DNA of 64,000 bases from Streptomyces sp. SA15. GTDB lineage: Bacteria; Actinomycetota; Actinomycetes; Streptomycetales; Streptomycetaceae. Where the stretch lies: positions 1-64,000 of the forward strand of contig NZ_NTGE01000007.1 in assembly GCF_002291145.1 (NCBI RefSeq). Direction: 5' to 3'. Both the position numbers and the translations under genes were made by a program. Within the stretch, counting starts at the first letter, position 1, and the number at the start of each line of letters is the position of its first letter. Of this stretch, positions 41,298-48,933 are shown piece by piece. The notes under the pieces were generated by a model. That model was not told where the DNA came from. It did no database searches and worked only from the letters and a program-made list of their open reading frames with translations.

Positions 41298-42083
41298 TCA
41301 CAGGTTGCGGTACCCGAGGAGCCGGAGCATCGCGCGACGCGCACCTATAGGAAGCCAGATCCTGCGGAGGCAGTCCTTGCCGTGCTTGCTCCGTTTGACC
41401 ACGAATGTCGAGTGGACGCGCTCTTCGTCCGCGTAGACGCCCAGAGCACCCCCGGTGAGCATGTGGAGAAAGCCGTCGAAATCGCTGAGCCCGCCGCCAT
41501 CGTCCCCGCACTCGGGGGCGAACTCGTCGCCGTACTCGGCGTCGAGCTCGTCGAGATCGACCCCGGCGGCGGCCAGAACGGCACGCGGTTCACCGGTGGT
41601 CTGCAGCACCCAGCGGCCCTCGATCTTCACATCAGGGATGTTCGGCGCTGCGGCGAGCAACTTCGTATAGTGGAAACGAAAGTTGAGCGAGCACACAGCG
41701 ACGACCAGGGCCTCCGGATACTTCTTCTTCTGCGCCCGGAACTCGTCCTCCAGCGCGTCGGGCTGCATCCCGTCCTCGACGAGCGCCGGATCGGTGATCT
41801 TCACCGTGGAGCCCCACACGGCCACGCTCACCTCATCCAGGTCCTTCCTGCGGACCGGACTCTTCGGAAGCGCGAGCCGGGACGGGGCACGCTCACGCCG
41901 CACCGCCGAGACCGTCGAAAGGCCGAGCACCGCCGTCCGGGCCGCCTCCGGGTCGTGGGCGGGGGCCGCCGACGGCCGCTGGTCAGGCAGGACCGGCGCG
42001 GCGAACGGCGGGTGGACGACGACCAGATGCGCGAACCCCCTGTGATCCGGGGCCTCGGACACGGGGCGAGGGACAGGCCGCAT
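41298..42083 (-). CDS. Hypothetical protein, unrecognised family
   Basis: About 261 residues if started at the ATG 42081-42083 (MRPVPRPVSEAPD); an ATG 36 bases upstream is possible. I do not recognise the family. The N-terminal third is proline- and arginine-rich and probably disordered. The C-terminal part looks folded: DEVSVAVWGSTVKITDPALV, KKKYPEALVVAVCSLNFRF, then an acidic DELDAEYGDEFAPECGDDGG segment and a basic ending RRIWLPIGARRAMLRLLGYRNL. There is no signal peptide or membrane segment. A 30-bp palindrome lies 142 bp upstream of the start. The gene sits in a gene-poor patch next to an MFS transporter; no function can be inferred. Confidence 0.55.
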   Translation of the reverse strand: MRPVPRPVSEAPDHRGFAHLVVVHPPFAAPVLPDQRPSAAPAHDPEAARTAVLGLSTVSAVRRERAPSRLALPKSPVRRKDLDEVSVAVWGSTVKITDPALVEDGMQPDALEDEFRAQKKKYPEALVVAVCSLNFRFHYTKLLAAAPNIPDVKIEGRWVLQTTGEPRAVLAAAGVDLDELDAEYGDEFAPECGDDGGGLSDFDGFLHMLTGGALGVYADEERVHSTFVVKRSKHGKDCLRRIWLPIGARRAMLRLLGYRNL

Positions 42084-42432
42084 GCGGCGAGTATGCCGCA
42101 GCCCGCCATCAGCGGCCAAGCACCTTCCTGCCCGAAGCCGGCGGGGCCGTCGGCTCCGCTCCGAGCTCCTGATGCGCGAGGGTGCGACAGCACACGGACC
42201 GGGTCCGGACCGCGGTCTCAGCGAAGTGTCGCACTAGCGCGCTACTGCGACACTCACGTACACCTGGGCCGCTCCCGCAGCACCCGCCGCACTTCCGCAC
42301 GCCCCGCGCCGCTCCCCGCCATCGATAGGCCGCCGTCTTTGGGGCCATGCGCGTACACGCGGACGCACTCCACGACGACGCAGCGCTTGCACATCCTGAC
42401 GAACCCCCGCACCCACGACCGTGGCGGCGGGC
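42084..42432. other. Intergenic region with a large palindrome
   Basis: 349 bases between the MFS gene stop and the hypothetical gene start. Besides the palindrome at 42225-42254 there is an extra TGCGACA half-site at about 42183-42189. I see no gene. Confidence 0.5.
42225..42254. promoter_or_regulatory. 30-bp near-perfect palindrome, candidate operator
   Basis: AGTGTCGCA at 42225-42233 and TGCGACACT at 42246-42254 flank TAGCGCGCTA, and only one base pair of the whole 30-bp dyad is mismatched. A palindrome of this length with an added half-site nearby suggests a binding site for a dimeric or tetrameric regulator such as a TetR-type protein. It is upstream of the hypothetical gene on the minus strand. 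No cognate regulator gene is adjacent. Confidence 0.55.
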
Positions 42433-43692
42433 TCAGCCCATTTTGCGCCGGATCGCTGTGCCCCGGGCGGGGTTCGCCGCTGACTCCTCGGCCGACGACA
42501 ACTCCCGGCGCCGGAAAGTACCCGCGGCCAGAGTCAGCGGGCCGATCAACGACACGAGCACCGCGACAGCGCCGAGCGCGACCGGCAGGCTGGTCAGCTC
42601 GGCGACCCCGCCCACCATCGGAGGGCCGAGCAAGAACCCGCTGTAGGCAATGGTTGTCGCAAACGCGACCTCGCGCTCACCACCGCCCCCATCGGCCCGT
42701 CGCCCGGCCGCGCCACTCAACTCCATGACGACGGGAGACGCGTACGCCAAACCGACACCAGCGACAGCGAAGCCGGCGAAGGTGAGCGCCGGCGACGGCG
42801 CCATGACCGCGGTGGCCAGCCCCAGCCCACCGATCGCCGCACCCCCGATGAGCATCCGTGGTGCGCCCCAACGACGCTGGATCGCCTCACCGCACAAGCG
42901 GGTGCACGCCATGGTGATCGAGAAGCACGAGTAGATCAGGGCGCCGGTGGCCTCGCTGAGACCGCGCTCCCGCACACCGAACAGCGCCGACCAGTCCGCG
43001 GTCGCTCCTTCGGCTATCGAGGCACACAGTGCCACGCCGCCGAGCAGCCACAGCGCCGGTCGCCTGAACGGTGCCCGCCCGGCGCGCCCGCCCTCTGCGG
43101 GCACCCTCAGTTGTTCCTCGACGGGAATCCAGCGGGCGATGCCGACGGTGACGCCGCCGCAGATCACCGCGACGATGACAAAATGACGGCTCGGAGCCAA
43201 CCCTTGTCCGGCCGCGACCGCAGCGCCGACCGAACCGGCCAGCGTGCCGAAACTGAAGGCCGCGTGGAACAGCGGCATGATCGCCCGACCGGTCCGCCGG
43301 GTCGCTGTCACGCCGGACACGTTCATCGCCACGTCCATCGCGCCGACCATTGCGCCGAGTACGATCAGCAGCAGGCCGAGCGTCACGGGCGACCTCGCCA
43401 GTCCCAGAGCCGGAAGCATCGCTGACCCGGCAACGCCGGCCACCGTCATCACGACGCGAGCGCCGAACGCCGCGCACAGCCGACCGGCGAGAATCGAAGC
43501 GGCGATCATACCTACGCTGGCACCGAGCAGGGACAGCCCCAGCGCACCCTCCTCCGCACCGATCTGCGCGGCCAGCGCCGGCACCCGAGGGGCCCACGAG
43601 CCAAGCAGCGCGCCGTTGAGAACGAACGCACCGAGTACCGCGATGATCCCCGGGTCCCGGCCGCCGGCTCGGTCCGGATGGGTACCGGTCAT
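42433..43692 (-). CDS. MFS transporter
   Basis: A 419-residue integral membrane protein with about twelve hydrophobic segments, for example GIIAVLGAFVLNGALLGSWA at the start and GLSLLGASVGMIAASILAG. The loop AGRLCAAFGARVVMTVAG matches the conserved cytoplasmic 2-3 loop of the major facilitator superfamily. The pattern GSWAPRVPALAAQIG together with SLLGASVGM resembles the inner-membrane YbjJ-like subgroup. The start MTGTHPDRAGG (ATG 43690-43692) follows a GGAG. The transported solute is unknown. No regulator is adjacent. Confidence 0.87.
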   Translation of the reverse strand: MTGTHPDRAGGRDPGIIAVLGAFVLNGALLGSWAPRVPALAAQIGAEEGALGLSLLGASVGMIAASILAGRLCAAFGARVVMTVAGVAGSAMLPALGLARSPVTLGLLLIVLGAMVGAMDVAMNVSGVTATRRTGRAIMPLFHAAFSFGTLAGSVGAAVAAGQGLAPSRHFVIVAVICGGVTVGIARWIPVEEQLRVPAEGGRAGRAPFRRPALWLLGGVALCASIAEGATADWSALFGVRERGLSEATGALIYSCFSITMACTRLCGEAIQRRWGAPRMLIGGAAIGGLGLATAVMAPSPALTFAGFAVAGVGLAYASPVVMELSGAAGRRADGGGGEREVAFATTIAYSGFLLGPPMVGGVAELTSLPVALGAVAVLVSLIGPLTLAAGTFRRRELSSAEESAANPARGTAIRRKMG

Positions 43693-44341
43693 TGTCAGCT
43701 CCGTCCCGGCCCGGTCCTGGTCGAGCCACGATCGGCCCGGCGCCGTGGCACACCTGCGGAGATCTCCGTGGATCACGCCAATGGAACCGAGCGTAGGTGC
43801 GCCGGAACACCTGCCGGCCGCGATGGCAGGTTCGCGCCAAGAAGATGTGGAGATTTGATCGATGAAAACGGCATCCCGCACGCCATGCCCGGACACGGCC
43901 GGTGCGTCGTAGCCGACCCTGCCGCCTGGAAACCTGGCCAGCCGCTCTGCAATCCGCAGCACCTGCGCCCGCTCCCGCCGCGCGAGGCGTCGGCTCCTCC
44001 CCGTTCTACAAGCGTTCGGTAGCTGCCAGACCCTGTAACGCGGGTGGCGTCCCGCCGCGTGGTGTAGCGATACGGACTGCCGGACTCCAGGCGGGCTGCA
44101 CGAGGCCATCACCCCGGGTCACGACGCGATCTGCGCGGGGCCCGGACGCTCACCCAGTGATTGGCAGATCTGTTCCACCGGCACGGCCACCTCACCTGGG
44201 GTTTTCCTTCGCGGGGGTGGAACAGATCTGCCAATTCCCCCCGCTGGATCGGCGGCTGGGTCTTCCTGTTCGCCCTGCTCGCGGGCGGAGGGGGCGGAGG
44301 GGGCGGAGCCCCCAGCAGGCGCCCGCACCCACGCCGGGTGC
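43693..44341. other. Intergenic region, 649 bp, with inverted repeat
   Basis: This stretch separates the MFS gene start from the pucR stop. The plus strand around 43850-44015 reads protein-like for a short way (DLIDENGIPHAMPGHG and WKPGQPLCNP) without start signals and may be a decayed gene. The 20-bp inverted repeat at 44160-44235 lies near the pucR end. Nothing else is supported. Confidence 0.45.
44160..44235. repeat. 20-bp perfect inverted repeat with 36-bp spacer
   Basis: ATTGGCAGATCTGTTCCACC (44160-44179) and its exact complement (44216-44235) face each other. The spacer is too long for an ordinary terminator loop but folds readily. It is 106 bases downstream of the pucR stop. It could be a terminator-like structure, a small inserted element, or paired sites for a DNA-binding protein; each arm carries AGATCT. 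Confidence 0.7.
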
Positions 44342-46021
44342 CTACTCCGCCGACGTCGCCTTCAACGCCAGCCACAACTCCATCCGCACATCCGGATCGT
44401 CCAGCGACCGCCCCAGGATCTCCTCCACCCGCCGCATCCGGTACCGCAGCGTATGCCGGTGAACCCCCAGGTCCGCCGCCGCCGCGTCCCACTGCCCGTG
44501 CCGCGACAGCCACGCCCGCAGCGAGGCCACCAGATCCCCCCGGCCGGTCGCGTCGTGCTCGTGCAGCGCCCGTAGCAAGCCGTCCGCGAAGGCCTTCACC
44601 GCGTCGTCGGCGAGCAACGGCAGCACGGACCCCGCCGCCATCTGCTCGTGCTCGACGCACACCCGCCCCCGCCGCCGCGCCACCGACAACGCCTGCTCGG
44701 CCTGCTTGTACGCGGCCGCCGCCGCGATCGGGCCGGCCGGGGCCGACAGCCCCACGACCAGTTCGTCCTCGTCGCCGGCCGCCGCCTGATCCCGTATTCC
44801 TGCCCGCGCCGCCTCCACCGCCGCCGCGTACTCTCCGCACGCGGCCACCGCGGCACCCCCGTCCGCGGCCAGCACCACCAACCGCTTCCCCTCGCCGTCA
44901 CCCTCGGGCACCACCAGCACGGCCTCCCCGGACCGGGCCGCCGCCGACTCCACGACCTCGACGAGCGCGCCCAGCGGGTCACCGCCCGTGTCGGCGGCGG
45001 CGAGCGCGGCGGCCGTCGGCTTGGTGAGCGGTCCGTGCGCGCGGCCGTCGGCCCGCACCCGCGCGGCCGACGTGGAGGAGGCCGACTCGGCGACGATCAT
45101 CCGGAACGGGGCGTCCAACAGTTCCCCGTACAGGTCCCCCGCCACCGCACGCGCATGGTCCGGCTCGCCCGCGAGCAGCATGCGCAGCACCGCCACCCCG
45201 ATCCGCTGTTCGGCCGTGTGCAGGGCCCGTGAGCGTTCCGTGGTGAGCGTCAGCAGTGCGATGGCCGAGTGGAGGGCGTACCGCTCGGCCGTACCGAGAG
45301 CCGCGGCCGTCCCCACGGCGAGGGCCGCCCGCGGTCGCCGTCCCGTGCCCAGCGAGTGCAGTTCGACCCGGTCCTCGTGGTCGGGTCCGCCCACCACCGA
45401 CGAGGCCGGCGCGGGCCGCTCCCACAGCCGTTCCACATCCGCCGTGAGCCGGGCGGCCCGCCGCCCCGCCCACTCCGGCGCGGTCGCGACGACGGCGCCG
45501 GACGCGTCGTACAGCGCCGCCCATCCGTCCACCTGCGAGGCGAGCTCGGCGAGCAGCCCCTCCGGCCCGTCCGTCAGCGCCTGCTTGGTCAGCTCGCGCT
45601 GGGCGGCGAAGCCCGCCGTCACCGCCCGGTACTGGTCGGCCGCGATGGCCGCCGACACGGCCTTGCTGATGGCGAGGAAGGGCGTGCGGCGCGGCACCTC
45701 CAGCAGCGGCAGCCCCTCCTTCTCGGCCGCGTCGACGAGCGCGGCGGGGATCTCCTCGTAGTTGACCCCGACGGCGAAGCCGAGCCCCGCGACCCCCGCC
45801 CCGACCAGCCGCTTCACATAGCGGGCCATCGCTTCCGGGTCCTCCGCGTCCAGCTTCAGCGCGGTGATCAGGAGCAGTTCCCCGCCCTCCATGTACGGGA
45901 CGGGGTCGGCGAGCTCGCTGGCGTGCGCCCAGCGGACGGGCACGTCCAACCGGTCCTCGCCCGCGCGTACGGTCAGCTTGAGCGCGGAGTGGTGGACGAG
46001 CGAGGCGAGCGTCGGGGGCAT
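44342..46021 (-). CDS. PucR family transcriptional regulator
   Basis: A 559-residue regulator with the PucR layout. The N-terminal purine-catabolism-regulator domain (about 1-125) starts MPPTLASLVHHSALKLTVRA and includes WAHASELADPVPYMEGGELL. A central GGDEF-like or CdaR region follows (about 280-420), and the C-terminal helix-turn-helix contains DLGVHRHTLRYRMRRVEEIL. Such proteins often activate catabolic genes in response to nitrogen compounds. It is close to gabT and the polyamine genes, which suggests it controls amine or GABA use. Its upstream region carries TTGTGACCTTTTGG, found in a near-identical form before the dehydrogenase gene at 57519-59054. The start is ATG 46019-46021. Confidence 0.9.
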   Translation of the reverse strand: MPPTLASLVHHSALKLTVRAGEDRLDVPVRWAHASELADPVPYMEGGELLLITALKLDAEDPEAMARYVKRLVGAGVAGLGFAVGVNYEEIPAALVDAAEKEGLPLLEVPRRTPFLAISKAVSAAIAADQYRAVTAGFAAQRELTKQALTDGPEGLLAELASQVDGWAALYDASGAVVATAPEWAGRRAARLTADVERLWERPAPASSVVGGPDHEDRVELHSLGTGRRPRAALAVGTAAALGTAERYALHSAIALLTLTTERSRALHTAEQRIGVAVLRMLLAGEPDHARAVAGDLYGELLDAPFRMIVAESASSTSAARVRADGRAHGPLTKPTAAALAAADTGGDPLGALVEVVESAAARSGEAVLVVPEGDGEGKRLVVLAADGGAAVAACGEYAAAVEAARAGIRDQAAAGDEDELVVGLSAPAGPIAAAAAYKQAEQALSVARRRGRVCVEHEQMAAGSVLPLLADDAVKAFADGLLRALHEHDATGRGDLVASLRAWLSRHGQWDAAAADLGVHRHTLRYRMRRVEEILGRSLDDPDVRMELWLALKATSAE

Positions 46022-46054
46022 GAGGCCTTCAGGTATGTGGGACCGTCGTGATCT

Positions 46055-46068
46055 TTGTGACCTTTTGG
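46055..46068 (-). promoter_or_regulatory. Candidate PucR-system motif upstream of pucR
   Basis: TTGTGACCTTTTGG lies 34 bp upstream of the pucR start. TTGTTGCCTTTTGG, 12 of 14 bases identical, lies at 59164-59177 before the aldehyde dehydrogenase gene. Shared position in two promoters of the same putative pathway makes it a candidate regulator site. Confidence 0.45.
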
Positions 46069-46139
46069 CCGCCGCGTATGAACGACCTATGGTGATTCTG
46101 CCTCACCGTACGGTCCCGGTGCGCCCCAAGTCCCCATGC

Positions 46140-46230
46140 CCTGCTCAGTGACCCTGCTCAGTGATCCTGCTCAGTGATCCTGCTCAGTGATCCTGCTCAG
46201 TGACCCTGCTCAGTGACCCTGCTCAGTGAC
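46140..46230. repeat. Seven tandem 13-bp repeats
   Basis: The unit CCTGCTCAGTGAC/T is repeated exactly seven times without gaps. On the minus strand each unit carries TGA, and because 13 is not a multiple of three the array places stops in all three frames. The last unit overlaps the stop codon of the ATP-binding protein gene (46223-46225). It lies in the pucR upstream region. Confidence 0.92.
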
Positions 46231-48631
46231 GCAGATCCACCAGCAGCGGCGGCGCGTGCTCCCCCTTCACATTCGTCAGCGACAGCACCGCGTGCCCCGG
46301 CGGCACCCCGTGCGCCAGCTCGGACGCCGACCACCGCTCCCGCTCGACCTGCCGGACGGTGACCGCCTCCGTGGTCACCGCCTTGCCGGTGACCAGCTTG
46401 CGCAGGGCGTGCATGGCACGGGTCATGGGCTGGTCGGCGAACACGGTGTGCTGGGCCACGTCTGTCGTCTCCACCCACTCGGTGCCCCAGGCCCCGGCGA
46501 ACCGGCTGCCGTCCCAGGTGGTGACCCCGGACAGGGCCATACGGCAGCCGACCGCGGCGTACAGCGGCCCGTGCAGGGCCTCGGGGACGTCGGCGACCGT
46601 GCGCAGGGCGAGTACCACGCCGGCGTTCTGCGAGCGCAGCCGCTGGATGCGGCGCACCGACTCGGCGGTGACCGCGCCGGTCGCGTCGTCGAGGACGAGG
46701 CAGGCGAAGTGCGCGCGCCCGCTCTCCCGGGCGACGGCGGTGAACTGGGCGAGGACCAGCCGGGCGAGCAGCCGGGACGCCTCCTCGTGGCCGCGCTCGG
46801 GCAGGTCGATACGGACCCGGAGGTGGTGGTGGGCGACGGCCCGCAGCGAGAACGGCCGGATCGTGTCGTCGCCCGCGCCGAAGAAGTCGGCGAAGGCCGG
46901 CCGGTCCAGCAGGGCGAGCCGGTCGGCCAGCACCGGGCCGGGGTCGCCGGGGGTGCCCGACTGCCTTACCCGGGCGTCGAGTTCCCGGCGCAGCACGGCG
47001 TACCGCTCCTCCGTCAGGGCCGTGCGCAGGTCCGTCAGAGCCGACGGCTCCCCCTCCAGCAGCTCCCGCAGGACGGGCAGGGCGGGGAAGGCGCCGTGCA
47101 CGGCCCGGTACGGGCCCAGCAGCTGGGCCAGCGAGGTCGCGGCGCGCTGGGCGCCCACGGTGTCGAGGTCCCCGGCCAGGGCCTCGGCGAGGAGGGCCGC
47201 GGCCTCGTCCGGGTCGTCGGTGCCGGCGTACGGGTCGAGGTCGTAGACGGACTTGGGGTCGCCGATGCGGACGACGACATCGAAGGACGCGTCCGGGCCG
47301 AGCGCCGCCCCGGTCGCGCCGACCGCGACGACGGCACACCGCCCGGTCAGCGCCTGCAGGGCGAGGGACTCCACCACCGGCGCGATCACGTGCCGGGTCT
47401 TGCCCGACCCCGACGGCCCGACGACGAGGAGCGAGGTGCCGAGGGTCTCCGGTTCGAGGGCGGCGCCGACACCGCCGTACGCGAGCGGCGTGCGGTCGCC
47501 GGGTACCCAGCTTCCGATGCGGACCTGGCCGACGAGCAGATCGTGCGGGGCCGTGCGGGCGGGCAGGTCACGGGCACCGGAGGGGTGGGTGAGCGCGGCC
47601 GAGCCGTGGCGCAGCACGGCGTCGGTGAACTCGGCGAGGCGTCCCTGGTGGCGGGCGTGCGTCCACGCGTGGGTGAGGCGGGCGCAGTCGACGTCGCTCA
47701 TCCGCCCGGCCAGTACCTCGGCGGTGAGCAGATCGGCGGCCTGGTGCTGCCCGGCCTCGCGGAGGGCCGGCCACTGGGCGGCGGGCACGGCGACCGGCCG
47801 CGCGGGCCCGTCCGTGCCGGTGGACCGGCGGGCGGCGAGCCGCTCCTTGGCGTAGGCCGGCCAGTCGCCCGCCCGGGCGAACGGCCAGATCACGAGGAGG
47901 GTGATGACCGTGTACAGGCTGTAGACGAACAGCGGCGACTGAAGCAGGTCGTAGCCCTGGGAGAGGGCGATGGTCAGGTTGAGGAGGGGGTCGACGACCG
48001 GGACCGGGTCCCAGAACGCTCCGGGGAACGCGTCGGGGAACACGAGCGCCAGCGCCACGAGGGCGCACAGGGCGGTGAGCGCGGCTCGCCGGGGCTGGGG
48101 TTTGCGGGCGAAGTAGAAGCGGAACGCCTTGCCCCAGCTGCCGAGACGGGCCATGGCCGAGACGATCACGACGAAGGCGATGCCGTTATAGGCGATGAGG
48201 GCCTGATTGCCCCACCCGTCGGACTCGTTGCCCTCCGCAGGGGCCTTGGGATTGACCAGGGTCCCGGCATCCCACCAGTCGTCCGGCGTGACCAGCCGCA
48301 GCGGAGCCCACTGGTACGGAATCGCACCACGCAGCCAGAAGGACCAGATGATCAGCCCGGCGACCGCCGGGATCACCATGCCGACGATGGTCATCGGGCT
48401 GAGCCGCTGCTCCTGCTCCGCGCCCTTCGGCGGCCGGTAACCCAGCCGCCAGATGCCGGGCCGGACCTTGGGACGGGACTCGTTCAGCCAGTCGGCGATT
48501 CCCGATGGCGCCGGCCGGCCCGGGGCGTGCGTCGGCCGCGGCGGTACCGCCGACACGTCCGGCGGCACCGCCGGACGTGGCACAGGGTTCGCATGCGTAC
48601 CCCGCGCGTTCTGCGTCCCGTCGCTGTCCAT
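46223..48631 (-). CDS. Membrane ATP/GTP-binding protein resembling a type IV coupling ATPase
   Basis: An 802-residue protein. A proline-rich N-tail (1-50) precedes four membrane segments at about 80-100, 145-163, 183-200 and 234-252. A large cytoplasmic ATPase domain follows. Walker A is VVGPSGSGKTRH (405-412 core) and the Walker B candidate is FACLVLDDATG near 640, followed by an arginine-rich RIQRLRSQNAG segment and VVLALRTVADV, laid out like VirD4/TraG or FtsK-HerA motors. No relaxase, pilus or other conjugation genes are present, so its role as an orphan is unclear. It is divergent from gabT. Homologues at this place seem a standing feature of Streptomyces chromosomes (from memory). Function is unassigned. 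Confidence 0.7.
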   Translation of the reverse strand: MDSDGTQNARGTHANPVPRPAVPPDVSAVPPRPTHAPGRPAPSGIADWLNESRPKVRPGIWRLGYRPPKGAEQEQRLSPMTIVGMVIPAVAGLIIWSFWLRGAIPYQWAPLRLVTPDDWWDAGTLVNPKAPAEGNESDGWGNQALIAYNGIAFVVIVSAMARLGSWGKAFRFYFARKPQPRRAALTALCALVALALVFPDAFPGAFWDPVPVVDPLLNLTIALSQGYDLLQSPLFVYSLYTVITLLVIWPFARAGDWPAYAKERLAARRSTGTDGPARPVAVPAAQWPALREAGQHQAADLLTAEVLAGRMSDVDCARLTHAWTHARHQGRLAEFTDAVLRHGSAALTHPSGARDLPARTAPHDLLVGQVRIGSWVPGDRTPLAYGGVGAALEPETLGTSLLVVGPSGSGKTRHVIAPVVESLALQALTGRCAVVAVGATGAALGPDASFDVVVRIGDPKSVYDLDPYAGTDDPDEAAALLAEALAGDLDTVGAQRAATSLAQLLGPYRAVHGAFPALPVLRELLEGEPSALTDLRTALTEERYAVLRRELDARVRQSGTPGDPGPVLADRLALLDRPAFADFFGAGDDTIRPFSLRAVAHHHLRVRIDLPERGHEEASRLLARLVLAQFTAVARESGRAHFACLVLDDATGAVTAESVRRIQRLRSQNAGVVLALRTVADVPEALHGPLYAAVGCRMALSGVTTWDGSRFAGAWGTEWVETTDVAQHTVFADQPMTRAMHALRKLVTGKAVTTEAVTVRQVERERWSASELAHGVPPGHAVLSLTNVKGEHAPPLLVDLRH

Positions 48632-48933
48632 CGCCCTCGCCCCTTGACCAGCCGTTCCGTCCTCCGTCAGCGAGTCAATCTAACGCCCTCGCCAAGGGAG
48701 TTCACCGCTTACGCGGCCGGGCCGGCACGGACTCGCCCTGTCCAAGACGGACAAGCCGTGCCGCCGAGAACGCCCACATGGAGCATGCCCGCCCCCCTCT
48801 CCCCGTCCTAGCCTGCGAGAAAAGAACGCAAGCGTCTGCACTTCCCGTCCGCAAGCCCCCTTCGCACTTCCCGTCCGCAAGCCCCCTTCTCACACCCCCT
48901 CCGCATACCCCCTCGCAAACCCAGGAGCCCCCC
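48632..48933. other. Divergent intergenic region with 26-bp direct duplication
   Basis: 302 bases between the ATP-binding protein and gabT, with promoters expected in both directions. The gabT leader contains two tandem 26-bp copies beginning GCACTTCCCGTCCGCAAGCC at 48838-48863 and 48864-48889, and a degenerate third unit follows. I see no gene. Confidence 0.6.

Noticed and set aside
46140..46230. Seven short repeats considered as a CRISPR array
   Set aside because: The 13-bp units are contiguous without spacers and no cas genes are present.
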